Assembly (NCBI GenBank): GCA_002011235.1
Contig: MTMO01000012.1
Location: 49,835 to 113,834 of the forward strand
Reading direction: 5' to 3'
Source of the DNA: Archaeoglobus sp. JdFR-27
Lineage (GTDB): Archaea > Halobacteriota > Archaeoglobi > Archaeoglobales > Archaeoglobaceae
DNA: 64,000 nucleotides
A program made the position numbers and the translations under genes. The notes below the pieces were generated by a model. It ran no database searches. It was not told the origin of the DNA and worked only from the letters and a program-made list of their open reading frames with translations. This document shows, one piece after another, positions 1 to 8,812 of the stretch (position 1 is its first letter; each line of letters opens with the position of its first letter).

Positions 1-23
1 GTTGGTAGCTTTTCTAATATCAT
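1..23 (-). CDS. 5' end of an unidentified gene running off the window
   Basis: Only seven codons lie in the window, so no function can be assigned. On the minus strand an ATG at 23 follows a GGAGAG ribosome-binding motif, and an in-frame GTG lies three codons upstream. A TATA-like element sits about 40 bases further upstream. The gene would be divergent from the transporter at 198. This is an inference from initiation signals alone. Confidence 0.3.
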
Positions 24-60
24 TAATTTCACTCTCCTGTTTTTTATTTCAAACAACAAG

Positions 61-72
61 AATATAAATTTT
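61..72 (-). promoter_or_regulatory. TATA-like box for the truncated leftward gene
   Basis: On the minus strand the sequence reads AAATTTATATT, which matches the archaeal TATA consensus. It lies upstream of the GGAGAG motif and ATG at 23, at a distance suiting a short leader. Confidence 0.35.
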
Positions 73-197
73 TCCCATTATAATGATGCTACTTATAAGA
101 TTTTATCATTATCATGATTAAAAATAATACAGTTTTTGTATAAATTTTCAAAATTGAAGATGCATAGAATAGAAAAATTATTTTATGGCGTCAGAAG

Positions 198-1067
198 ATG
201 AAATTCGTGGTAAATGGTGTACCTTCAAAAATAAAACTGCTTATCTTGCTCGCCATCGCCGTGATGTCCATCTCTTTGGCTTCGATCCTTGCTGTATTAG
301 CTTCAGCTCCTGGAAGTGTTACGGCATTTTGGAGGTTATTTTTCTCTTTATTTGTCCTTTTAACCCTTAGACCTTTCAAAAAACCTGAGAGAGCCTACTT
401 CTTAATTTACCCCATTATAGCTGGAACATCATTGGGTGTCCACTTCACTTCTTGGATTGAGTCTCTTTTTCATGCATCTGTTGCAGTAAGCACAACTATT
501 GTTTGCACTCATGCTCTTTTCTCGGGTCTCTTTTCATCCTTTTTCGGTGAAAAACCCAGAAAAATTCAACTTTTTGGTGCGATAATTGCCCTAATAGGTG
601 TATATTTCCTAAGCGGTGCAGACCCATCATCCACTTCTTATGGAGTAGTACTTGCATTAATAGGGGCTATCGCAGGGGGAGTTTATTTCACGACAGGTAG
701 ATTTGTAAAGGATAAAATTGCATTTAACTCATACATCTTCCTTACTTACTCCTTTGCAACCCTTACAACCTTTTTTATAAATCTGATCAGTGCCAAAAAC
801 ATAGCTGATTTCCTTTTCAATTATCCTGCTAAAACTTGGATCTATTTTATACTATTAGCATTGATTCCGATGTCAATCGGCCACACAATCTTGAACTATG
901 TTCTTAGATACATGAGGGCCTTGCCAGTAACCACAAGCGTTCTTGGAGAAGCTGTGGGAGCCTCAGTTCTAGCATATCTCATTCTTGGGCAGCTCTTACC
1001 TATCACAGCCTACCTCTCAATGCTTGTGGTTTTATCGGGTATTGCTGTTGTGCTTAGAAAAGCATAG
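198..1067 (+). CDS. EamA/DMT-superfamily permease
   Basis: This 289-residue protein is almost entirely hydrophobic with about ten predicted membrane helices, arranged as the two EamA-type repeats of drug/metabolite transporters (roughly residues 10-140 and 150-288). The length is normal for the family. It is expected in the cytoplasmic membrane as a small-molecule exporter or importer, but the substrate cannot be read from sequence. It is monocistronic, with a TATA-rich region upstream and the FBPase gene 83 bases downstream under its own promoter. The fold is well supported; the substrate is unknown. Confidence 0.85.
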   Translation: MKFVVNGVPSKIKLLILLAIAVMSISLASILAVLASAPGSVTAFWRLFFSLFVLLTLRPFKKPERAYFLIYPIIAGTSLGVHFTSWIESLFHASVAVSTTIVCTHALFSGLFSSFFGEKPRKIQLFGAIIALIGVYFLSGADPSSTSYGVVLALIGAIAGGVYFTTGRFVKDKIAFNSYIFLTYSFATLTTFFINLISAKNIADFLFNYPAKTWIYFILLALIPMSIGHTILNYVLRYMRALPVTTSVLGEAVGASVLAYLILGQLLPITAYLSMLVVLSGIAVVLRKA

Positions 1068-1125
1068 ATTCTAAATTGATTGATCGGAGTTATTTCAAAA
1101 CGAAATTCAAAAACCCCAAACTTTA

Positions 1126-1137
1126 AATTTTTTATAC
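1126..1137 (+). promoter_or_regulatory. TATA box of the FBPase gene (leaderless)
   Basis: AATTTTTTATAC lies about 20-25 bases before the ATG at 1151, and no Shine-Dalgarno motif intervenes. This spacing predicts a transcript that starts at or very near the start codon. Confidence 0.5.
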
Positions 1138-1150
1138 CTAACTTGAACCT

Positions 1151-2263
1151 ATGGCGGAAAAAATTACTGTAAGTATAATCAAGGCAGATGTTGGCGGACT
1201 GCCGGGCCATGTTCTCGTGCCAGACGAGATTCAAGAGGTAGCAAGAAAGAATCTTGAAGAGGCTAAGAAAAGGGGGGATATAATAGATTTCAGAGTTTTC
1301 AATGCAGGAGACGATCTTGAGCTACTGATGACCCACAGAGAAGGGGTTGATAGTGAAAAAATCCATGGTTTAGCATGGGAGACATTTGAAAAAGCTACTG
1401 AAAAGGCAAAAGAGCTTAAACTCTATGGTGCAGGACAGGATTTACTGGCAGATGCTTTCTCGGGAAACGTAAGGGGGATGGGGCCTGGTGTCGCTGAGAT
1501 GGAATTTACTGAAAGAAAGGCTGAACCCATTCTGGCATTTTTCATGGATAAAACTGAGCCCGGTGCATTCAATCTTCCAATATTCAGAATTTTCGCCGAT
1601 CCATTCAATACGGCAGGCTTAATAATCGACCCAACCCTCCATGATGGTTTTGTGTTTGAAATCTGGGACATCTACGAGAGCAAGAGAGTCTTCATGAGAG
1701 CACCAGAAGAGATGTACGATATATTGGCCTTAATCGGTGGAAAGAGTCGGTTTGTCATAAAGAGAGTTTTTCCAAAGGAGGGGAAATTGCCAGCAGATGA
1801 GCCGGTTGCTGTTATAAGCACGGAAAAGCTATACCAAGTAGCGGGAGAGTACGTTGGCAAAGATGATCCGGTAGCTTTAGTTAGAGCTCAAAGTGGTCTA
1901 CCAGCGGTTGGTGAGGTTATAGAGGCCTTCGCTTTCCCACATCTTGTCAGCGGGTGGATGAGGGGCAGCCATAACGGACCTTTGATGCCCGTCCCATTCA
2001 GGTACAGCAGATGTACTAGATTTGATGGCCCACCGAGAGTAATTGGAGCAGGCTTCCAGCTGGCAAATGGCATGCTGATAGGTCCAGTTGATTTGTTCGA
2101 CGATCCCGCTTTCGACCTCACAAGGCAGAAAGCGATGGAAGTGACGGATTACATTCGAAGACATGGACCCTTCGAACCGCATAGATTGCCTAGCGAAGAC
2201 ATGGAGTACACAACCTTGCCCAAAGTTATGGAGAAACTCAAGAGAAGATTTGAAGAAGTCTAA
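1151..2263 (+). CDS. fbp: Fructose-1,6-bisphosphate aldolase/phosphatase (class V)
   Basis: This 370-residue protein is the archaeal bifunctional FBP aldolase/phosphatase. It condenses triose phosphates and dephosphorylates FBP to fructose 6-phosphate, making gluconeogenesis unidirectional in the cytoplasm. The N-terminal SIKADVGGLPGH segment, the LLMTH motif, the GAGQDLLADAFSGN metal-binding region and the C-terminal RRHGPFEPHRLP segment are all hallmarks of the family. The length is typical (about 360-390). The ATG at 1151 suits leaderless initiation. It converges with the DHH gene at 2301-3542. The identification is strong. Confidence 0.95.
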   Translation: MAEKITVSIIKADVGGLPGHVLVPDEIQEVARKNLEEAKKRGDIIDFRVFNAGDDLELLMTHREGVDSEKIHGLAWETFEKATEKAKELKLYGAGQDLLADAFSGNVRGMGPGVAEMEFTERKAEPILAFFMDKTEPGAFNLPIFRIFADPFNTAGLIIDPTLHDGFVFEIWDIYESKRVFMRAPEEMYDILALIGGKSRFVIKRVFPKEGKLPADEPVAVISTEKLYQVAGEYVGKDDPVALVRAQSGLPAVGEVIEAFAFPHLVSGWMRGSHNGPLMPVPFRYSRCTRFDGPPRVIGAGFQLANGMLIGPVDLFDDPAFDLTRQKAMEVTDYIRRHGPFEPHRLPSEDMEYTTLPKVMEKLKRRFEEV

Positions 2264-2300
2264 AAGAAGTTAAAAAATTAAACTAAATCTAACAAATTTT

Positions 2301-3542
2301 TTATATTCTAGATTTATAGAATTCTTCAACAAGATTCTCAAAAGCTTTTACAAACTCTTCTTCGCTGCCTTTTTCAAGCGTAGTTGCCGCAGCAATCCTA
2401 TGTGTGGCATCGGCAAAAGCTCCGGTAATTTCACTTGCTTTGGGTACGAGATAGTCAAGTCCCGGTGCTTCTCTCCTAATTATTTTTCTCTCCAGTAATA
2501 CAGGTGTTCTGCCGCTCATCTTCACCGCATTCAAATCGAGTTTTCCGAGATCTGGTATTAAATCCGGCATGTTCTGGAAACCTACAATGAACTTATTATC
2601 GTCGAAAACTGTCATATCCTTCGTTAGCTGCATGAACTCACCAACAGCCTTCACACCCATTGGAGAGAAGAAGTCGTGTAGATGAAACCACTGAGTATAC
2701 CTCTCTTGAATCAGATCTCCTTCCTTCAATCTCTTGATTGCTTCATCGAACTTCTTATTTTTTAGCTTTTCAAGCTCTTCAGCTTCCTTTATTGTTTTTT
2801 CGTTGAAACCTTCAAAGCAGGCTTTAATGCCCCTCTTATATCCTTCTTTCCCATATCCAATTGCCCCAAGATTTGTTAACCATCTTGCAACAACGTCTGC
2901 AAACTCTCCGAAAAATTCGATGTAATACCTCTCCTTTATTTCCTCAATTTTAATTCTAACCTGTCCCATATGCACGGCTTCATCTAAAGCAAACCGATCT
3001 AAACCAAGTACTCCTCCGCTTCTGTCATGGTAATCTCCAACAGCTCCAACAACTGTGAGATAAGCATATTTCTTCATTTCATCGCTAATAGTGCTGACTA
3101 TTATATAATTCAGAGTTGATGCTGATGTAAAAAGGTCTCCTGAAACTCCTATCAACTCAGAATCAAAAACTAATACGTTTTTACTCTCTATCGCTTTGGC
3201 AGGATGGTGATCCACAATTATTACATCATTTCTTCCAGCATCGATCTTGTCAATCATCTCGGCAGCCAATCCAGCGAGATCAGTGTAAAAAATGATTTCT
3301 CCCTCCTTTCCTTCATGGATCTTTTCGATTATTTTGGGATGTACTTTCTCTATGCATATCCTTTCAACTTTTTTACCAATATAACTACAGAAATTCGAAA
3401 GAATCGCCCCAGAAGTAAGCCCATCGGCATCGTTATGGTGGACAACTGTGATGTTCTCCTCAGTATAACCCTTAATCTTTTCAACCACCTTTTTTACGCA
3501 ATCAAAAAATTCTTTATTGAATTGTTCTTCCATAAAGTCCAA
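2301..3542 (-). CDS. DHH-family phosphoesterase (archaeal RecJ-like)
   Basis: This 413-residue protein has an N-terminal DHH domain with the metal-binding motif HNDADG (about residues 36-41) and the eponymous DHH at about 111-113 within IIVDHHPAK. A DHHA1-like C-terminal region includes a DATHRIAAA segment. Such proteins hydrolyse single-stranded nucleic acid or small phosphodiester substrates, and several archaeal members act as RecJ-like nucleases. There is no signal peptide, so it should be cytoplasmic. It is divergent from the short repeat-rich interval before serB. A second, larger DHH protein is encoded at 13860-15938; the two are clearly different subfamilies. Confidence 0.85.
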   Translation of the reverse strand: MDFMEEQFNKEFFDCVKKVVEKIKGYTEENITVVHHNDADGLTSGAILSNFCSYIGKKVERICIEKVHPKIIEKIHEGKEGEIIFYTDLAGLAAEMIDKIDAGRNDVIIVDHHPAKAIESKNVLVFDSELIGVSGDLFTSASTLNYIIVSTISDEMKKYAYLTVVGAVGDYHDRSGGVLGLDRFALDEAVHMGQVRIKIEEIKERYYIEFFGEFADVVARWLTNLGAIGYGKEGYKRGIKACFEGFNEKTIKEAEELEKLKNKKFDEAIKRLKEGDLIQERYTQWFHLHDFFSPMGVKAVGEFMQLTKDMTVFDDNKFIVGFQNMPDLIPDLGKLDLNAVKMSGRTPVLLERKIIRREAPGLDYLVPKASEITGAFADATHRIAAATTLEKGSEEEFVKAFENLVEEFYKSRI

Positions 3543-3658
3543 AAGAACTTATTTTAAAAATATCTTTTGGTTATTTAATTGAAGGGTCTGGATTTAAGTG
3601 GATTTTCTTCTTTAAACCATAAGCATAAAACCAAAAAACTAAAAGTGAATGGGGTGTG

Positions 3659-3760
3659 ATGGGACACAACATCAATTACAACATCAATTACAACATCAAT
3701 TACAACATCAATTACAACATCAATTACAACATCAATTACAACACTAGATCCTCTTTCTGA
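3659..3760 (+). CDS. Possible micro-ORF made of an Asn-Ile-Asn-Tyr repeat
   Basis: An ATG at 3659, preceded by a GGGGTG motif, opens a 33-codon frame through the six 12-bp repeats, so the peptide is essentially (NINY)6 with MGH before it and NTRSSF after it. It overlaps the 3' end of serB in antisense. Nothing but the start context supports translation; it may simply be what a 12-bp minisatellite encodes in an open frame. Confidence 0.15.
   Translation: MGHNINYNINYNINYNINYNINYNINYNTRSSF
3666..3742. repeat. 12-bp minisatellite, six perfect copies
   Basis: The unit ACAACATCAATT is repeated six times without a mismatch from 3666 to 3737, followed by a partial unit. It ends one base before the serB stop codon, so it lies in the serB 3' flank. 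Perfect identity between units suggests recent expansion by replication slippage. Confidence 0.95.
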
Positions 3761-4913
3761 ATTCGTTCTTAAGCTTTAAAATACTGGCTATCCCAATCAG
3801 GTTTTCTTTAGATATGCTTCCATCAGCTACCTCTTTCAAAGCCTTTTTTGCGTTGAAAGCTATGCCTAAACCGGCGTTTTCAACCATAATCTTATCGTTT
3901 GCTCCATCACCCACTGCCACGATGTCCTCTCCACTTATCCTCTCTTTCCTTGCGATCTCTTCTATTATACGGGCTTTCTCGACCGCGTCGATTATCCTTC
4001 CTTTCAGCCTTCCTGTGAGTACCCCATCTTCAATCTCAAGCTCATTGCCAAAGGCGTAATCTAAATCAAGCTCCTTCTTAAGCCTATCTGTGAAGAAAGA
4101 AAAACCACCGCTCACGACTGCAACAATATAACCAGACTCCTTTAGACTTTTGATGAGCTCTTTAGCTCCTTCTGTGAGTCTGATTTCACTATATATCTTC
4201 TCTAAAATCTCCACAGGAAGTCCTTTGAGCAGTTTAACTCTCTCCACCAAAGCATCCCTAAAATTAATCTTTCCTTCCATCGCCTTTTCTGTAAGCTTCC
4301 TCACCTCATCCTGAACCCCAGCAACCTTTGCGATCTCATCGATGATTTCTGTATCAACTATCGTCGAATCCATATCGAAGACAATTAGCCTTTTTACCTT
4401 CTCGAATTCCCTGTATGGCCTCATAATAACATCCAAACCCATTTCCTCAACTTGTTCTCTTAGCTTCTTTCGCACATATTCAGGATCCGCCTCCCTCAGA
4501 TCAAGCAGGAATTCGATTGAGATCAATTTGTCTCTTGCTGTAAGGGATGTTTTCTCCACATTTATCCCCATCCCGAAAAAGAGATTGGATATCCTATAGA
4601 CGATTCCAACTCTGTCCTCACCCAAAACCGTGACAACATAGAGTTTTTTCTCCCGTGATTCTGGCCTAAAAAAAGGAGAAACGTCTACGACTACATCTAT
4701 TTCCTTTCCTGCTTTTTTAAGAAGAGTTGCCAGTTCATCGAATGAGACTTTGCTCTTGCTTACATCACCTATCACAAACATAGCAAACATTCCCTGAAGT
4801 ACTGTTTGCTCAATGTCTACGATGTTCACATTATTTTCTGCTAGCACTTGCGATATCTTCTTTATTATTCCAGGCTTGTCCAGTCCGTAGACGGAGACCG
4901 CTATGAGTTCCAC
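3744..4913 (-). CDS. serB: Phosphoserine phosphatase with two ACT domains
   Basis: This 389-residue cytoplasmic enzyme dephosphorylates phosphoserine in the last step of serine synthesis. Two N-terminal ACT domains (about residues 3-75 and 90-165) probably bind an amino-acid effector. The HAD catalytic domain follows, with the nucleophile motif DMDST at about 180-184, the serine/threonine motif in VVSGGFS, and the distal GDGANDKIM. The two-ACT architecture and length match archaeal and actinobacterial SerB. It stands alone and is divergent from hdrA. Its 3' end abuts the 12-bp minisatellite. Confidence 0.93.
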   Translation of the reverse strand: MELIAVSVYGLDKPGIIKKISQVLAENNVNIVDIEQTVLQGMFAMFVIGDVSKSKVSFDELATLLKKAGKEIDVVVDVSPFFRPESREKKLYVVTVLGEDRVGIVYRISNLFFGMGINVEKTSLTARDKLISIEFLLDLREADPEYVRKKLREQVEEMGLDVIMRPYREFEKVKRLIVFDMDSTIVDTEIIDEIAKVAGVQDEVRKLTEKAMEGKINFRDALVERVKLLKGLPVEILEKIYSEIRLTEGAKELIKSLKESGYIVAVVSGGFSFFTDRLKKELDLDYAFGNELEIEDGVLTGRLKGRIIDAVEKARIIEEIARKERISGEDIVAVGDGANDKIMVENAGLGIAFNAKKALKEVADGSISKENLIGIASILKLKNEFRKRI

Positions 4914-5057
4914 ACTGAACCTTACATCTAAATTATTTTAATTTGTTGCTTTTCAATTCATGAAAACACAATGTGTTGGATGCGTTAGTATCTCGAAGCA
5001 ATAATTAAAAAGAAAAAAGATCGCAAAATGTAAAATGTTAAAAAGAGAGAGACATGG

Positions 5058-5102
5058 AATTATAAATCAAATACCAAATGTTCGACATCACTCTGAGAGG
5101 TT
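5058..5102 (+). promoter_or_regulatory. hdrA promoter and ribosome-binding site
   Basis: ATTATAAATC at 5058-5068 is a good archaeal TATA box about 45 bases before the hdrA ATG, and GAGAGGTTGA just before the start is the probable ribosome-binding site, so the mRNA has a short leader. Further up, AACACAATGTGTT at 4965-4977 is a small perfect palindrome in the serB-hdrA divergent region and could be an operator. Confidence 0.45.
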
Positions 5103-5108
5103 GATGGA

Positions 5109-7457
5109 ATGCGAATTGGTGTATTCGTATGCCACTGTGGATTGAACATAGCTAGGATTTTAGATGTTGAAGATCTTGTAAACTATGCTAAAACCCTCGA
5201 CGGAGTTGTATACGCAGAGGATATAAGCTATTCATGTTCTGATTCAGCTCAAGAAGAAATTATCGAGGTAATTAAAGAAAACAACCTTGACAGGATTGTC
5301 ATAGCAGCTTGCAGTCCTAAACTCCATGAAGTGACATTCCGAAGGGTTGCTGCAAAGGCTGGGATAAATCCTTACATGGTTGTGATGGCGAATATAAGAG
5401 AACAGTGTTCATGGGTTCACTCGAATACTCCGAGGCTTGCAACAAAGAAAGCTAAAGACCTGATCAGAATGGCGGTTGGGGGTGTAAAAGAACTTAAGCC
5501 TTTAGAAAGACTGGGGAAGCCGGTTGAGAAATCAGCATTGGTCGTGGGTGGAGGAATAGCAGGAATAGAAGCTGCTCTAACCATTGCAGATGCTGGGATA
5601 AAAGTTTACCTTGTGGAAAAAAGACCAACTATAGGCGGCCATATGGTAACACTAAATGAGGTTTTTCCGACGAATGATTGCTCGATTTGCATTCTCGCAC
5701 CAAAGATGAGTGAAGTGTGGAATCATCCAAACATAGAAGTAATCACAAATTCCGAAATAAAAGAAGTAAACGGGCGTGTTGGGGATTTTAGAGTTACAAT
5801 TGTAAGATATCCCAGATACGTGGACACAGCAAAATGCAAAGGATGCATCGATGATTGTTCTTCCGTATGCCCCGTCGAGATTCCAAATGAGTTCGACTAC
5901 ACGATTGGAATGAGAAAAGCAATCTATATTCCAATTCCACAATCAACCCCTCTTTACGCATCCATCGATTGGGAACACTGTATAGGATGTCGCCTCTGTG
6001 AGAAAGCATGCGAGCCAGAGGCTATCGATTTCGATCAAAAGATAAAAGAGATGGAGATAAAAGTTGGAACAATTATCGTTGCAACGGGATTCAAAGCATT
6101 TGACGCAAGAAAGAAGTCTGAATATGGCTATGGTGTTTATCCCAACGTTATAACCTCTCTCGAACTCGAAAGGCTTCTTTCAGCTTCAGGGCCTACTCAG
6201 GGATTGCTTCTCAGACCTTCAGACTCAAAGATTCCAAAGAGAGTTGCTTTCATTCAGTGCGTGGGAAGTAGAGATGAAAATACGAACAAGTACTGCAGCA
6301 GGGTTTGCTGTATGGCGTCACTTAAAAACGCTTACACAATAAAGGAGAGATATCCTGATTCTGATGTCTATATTTTCTATATTGATATCAGAGCATTTGG
6401 TAGGATGTATGAAGAATTTTATCGTAGAGTTCAAGAGATTGGAGTTAAATTCATCCGTTCGAGGGTTGCAGAGATCTGGGAAAGCGAAGACTCAAACCTC
6501 ATCCTTAGCTATGAGAACACTTTAACAGGGGAATTTGCCGAGGAGGAATTTGATCTCGTTGTGCTTTCCATTGGTTTGGAACCAAACACAGAGATTGCAA
6601 CAAAACTCGGGATTTCAATGGGAGACGATGGATTTTATGAGCCTGCCCATCCAAAACTCAGACCAGCGGAAACAGATGTGAGAGGAATATTTCTGGCAGG
6701 AACGTGCAGCGGCCCAAAGGATATCCAAGACTCCATAGCCACTGCTGGCTTAGCTGCAAGCAAAGCAATCCAGCTGATGATTAAGGGAACTACAGAACTC
6801 GATCCATATTACGCTTTCGTAGATAGGGATAAATGTATTGGCTGCGGAATCTGTGTTAGAGTTTGCAGATTCAACACAGCATTTTTGAGAGAAAAAAAGG
6901 CAGAGATAGATCCTGATGCTTGCGTTATGTGTGGACTGTGTGTTTCAGCATGTCCAACCGATGCGATAGATATGGGATACTTCAGTGATGAACAGATAAA
7001 AGCGCAGATAGAGGCTTTGACGAAGGAGAAAAAAGTATTTCCTTTAATCCTTATGTTTGCTTGCTGGTATTGCAGTTATGGAGCAATAGATCTGGCAGGA
7101 ACTATGAAACTCCAATACAAACCAAACACACGAGTTATTAGGACGTTATGTTCTGGCAGAGTTGACCCTGAGTGGATTTTGTTTGCTTTGAAAAAGGGTG
7201 TTGATGGGATCATAGTTTCTGGTTGCAGAATCGGCGAGTGTCATTTCAAGTATGGGAACTACAAAGCGGAAGAAAGGATGGAGGCTATCAAGAAAGCTCT
7301 TGAGACAGTAGGAATGAACCCGAGAAGGATAACAACCTCGTGGCATTCTGCTGGAGAAGCTTCCGAAATCGTAGCCGATATAAAAAAGTTTGTCGATACA
7401 ATAAAAGAGCTTGGGCCTGTCGAAAATGATATTGCTTTGGAAATTAAGGACAGGTAG
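5109..7457 (+). CDS. hdrA: Heterodisulfide reductase subunit A fused to an MvhD-like domain
   Basis: This 782-residue soluble flavoprotein carries an HdrA body. The N-terminal domain has VCHCG and the CSDSAQEE region. An FAD-binding VGGGIAG lies at about 146-152. An inserted cysteine cluster (CKGC...CSSVC, about 243-254) and CIGCRLCEKAC (about 291-301) follow. Two C-terminal [4Fe-4S] motifs (CIGCGICVRVC and CVMCGLCVSAC) lie at about 576-615. From about 640 to the end is an MvhD/FlpD-like domain with FACWYCSYGA, CSGRVDPE and GCRIGECHF, which in methanogens links HdrA to a hydrogenase or formate dehydrogenase. The protein probably bifurcates or transfers electrons from a donor through FAD to ferredoxin and a disulfide. 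No hdrB or hdrC lies beside it. The polyferredoxin gene follows after 29 bases. Confidence 0.92.
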   Translation: MRIGVFVCHCGLNIARILDVEDLVNYAKTLDGVVYAEDISYSCSDSAQEEIIEVIKENNLDRIVIAACSPKLHEVTFRRVAAKAGINPYMVVMANIREQCSWVHSNTPRLATKKAKDLIRMAVGGVKELKPLERLGKPVEKSALVVGGGIAGIEAALTIADAGIKVYLVEKRPTIGGHMVTLNEVFPTNDCSICILAPKMSEVWNHPNIEVITNSEIKEVNGRVGDFRVTIVRYPRYVDTAKCKGCIDDCSSVCPVEIPNEFDYTIGMRKAIYIPIPQSTPLYASIDWEHCIGCRLCEKACEPEAIDFDQKIKEMEIKVGTIIVATGFKAFDARKKSEYGYGVYPNVITSLELERLLSASGPTQGLLLRPSDSKIPKRVAFIQCVGSRDENTNKYCSRVCCMASLKNAYTIKERYPDSDVYIFYIDIRAFGRMYEEFYRRVQEIGVKFIRSRVAEIWESEDSNLILSYENTLTGEFAEEEFDLVVLSIGLEPNTEIATKLGISMGDDGFYEPAHPKLRPAETDVRGIFLAGTCSGPKDIQDSIATAGLAASKAIQLMIKGTTELDPYYAFVDRDKCIGCGICVRVCRFNTAFLREKKAEIDPDACVMCGLCVSACPTDAIDMGYFSDEQIKAQIEALTKEKKVFPLILMFACWYCSYGAIDLAGTMKLQYKPNTRVIRTLCSGRVDPEWILFALKKGVDGIIVSGCRIGECHFKYGNYKAEERMEAIKKALETVGMNPRRITTSWHSAGEASEIVADIKKFVDTIKELGPVENDIALEIKDR

Positions 7458-7486
7458 TTTGGGAATAAAGATGAAAGGGTGTACAG

Positions 7487-8812
7487 ATGGAGATTGAAAG
7501 GGACGTTAAGATCGAGGGGGAAATTTTCAGGTTCAAGCAACGTACCAAAGAGGAAGACAGAGAACTAGTTTTCGATTACAAAAAGTGCAATGGATGTGGA
7601 ATTTGTGTTTATGCTTGCCCCGTTGCCGCAATCGAACTTGGACCTGTGCATGATATAGCTTTAGGCCTTGACATCCCCCCTGTAATAATAGACCACATCA
7701 AATGTGCTTATTGTGGTATATGCTATGTATTCTGCCCCTTTGATTGTTTTGAATTTTACATAAACCATGAGAAGATAAAGAAATCTTCTTTACCAATTTC
7801 TCTCGTATCCCACACTTACAAATATGAAGATAAATGCGTCGAATGTACGCTTTGCTATAAAGCATGCCCTACAAGTGCGATCAAGAGAGACCTAAAGCTA
7901 ACCCGCCAAGACATTGTTGTCAAAAATCCACCCGAGATTAAAGGAGAGGTAAAAATTGATTATGAGAAATGTAATTTTTGTGGAATCTGTGCTGAGTTCT
8001 GCAGCGTTTTCAAGATGATTGAAAAAGAGCCCCAACCACATGATCCTCTGCCTTATGAAAAGGAGATTCTAATAAACGAGAAAGAATGCGATTACTGCAA
8101 GCTTTGTGAGATTGTTTGTCCTGAAGATGCGATAAAAATTGAAGGTGGTAAGCTTATAGACTACCAACTTCCCGAAAAAATTGCTGAGATAAGCATAGAT
8201 CAAGATCTCTGCTCTCACTGTGCCTACTGTGAGAACGTTTGTCCGTATAATGCCGCAAAAACCATAAAGCCATTTGAGGGAAAGCTTTCTTTATTCGAGG
8301 CCAGAATGTATCGTTGCGATCCTATAGGTTGTGCTGCTTGCATAAAGATCTGCAAATACAACAAGGTTTGGTATGTTTCAAAGGACAAATCTAGAGTGGA
8401 GTTTAACGAGAATTTCTGTGTTTACTGTGGCGCATGTGAGAATTCTTGTCCCTATGACTTAATAAATGTCAAAAGAGATAACGTATTCTCGAAGGAGCTG
8501 GCTTATAACCTCCCATGGCGTGAAGCTTGGGAGAACGCTGTAGAAAGAATAGTAAATAAAACAAAGATTGAAGAAGGTAAGAAGTTTATTATTGAGAGAG
8601 AAGAGGCTGAAATTGCAGAAGAAGGGGAACTTCTGGAGAGAGATGAAGAAAAGCTTAAAGTTCTTTCTAAGTTTATTGAACTCATAGAAGATGTTTTAAA
8701 GAGACCCGTTTACAGAAGAGCGGTAGAGACAGGTAATATTAAAAACTTTGAGGAAGCGGTGAAGAAGTATGCATCTTCAAAGATTGAGAGGGACAAAAAG
8801 CAGGAAACTTGA
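7487..8812 (+). CDS. Polyferredoxin with eight [4Fe-4S] motifs
   Basis: This 441-residue protein contains seven classical CxxCxxCxxxC[P/S] motifs plus one variant with a longer first gap (CDPIGCAACIKICK), enough for about eight [4Fe-4S] clusters. A C-terminal region rich in Glu and Lys (about 350-441) has no cysteines. It resembles the multi-cluster ferredoxins (MvhB/VhuB type) that carry electrons for Hdr-hydrogenase complexes. It follows hdrA closely with a GGGTG motif before its ATG, so it is probably the electron wire of that HdrA. There is no signal peptide, so it should be cytoplasmic. Its 3' end overlaps coaBC by 44 bases. Confidence 0.88.
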   Translation: MEIERDVKIEGEIFRFKQRTKEEDRELVFDYKKCNGCGICVYACPVAAIELGPVHDIALGLDIPPVIIDHIKCAYCGICYVFCPFDCFEFYINHEKIKKSSLPISLVSHTYKYEDKCVECTLCYKACPTSAIKRDLKLTRQDIVVKNPPEIKGEVKIDYEKCNFCGICAEFCSVFKMIEKEPQPHDPLPYEKEILINEKECDYCKLCEIVCPEDAIKIEGGKLIDYQLPEKIAEISIDQDLCSHCAYCENVCPYNAAKTIKPFEGKLSLFEARMYRCDPIGCAACIKICKYNKVWYVSKDKSRVEFNENFCVYCGACENSCPYDLINVKRDNVFSKELAYNLPWREAWENAVERIVNKTKIEEGKKFIIEREEAEIAEEGELLERDEEKLKVLSKFIELIEDVLKRPVYRRAVETGNIKNFEEAVKKYASSKIERDKKQET

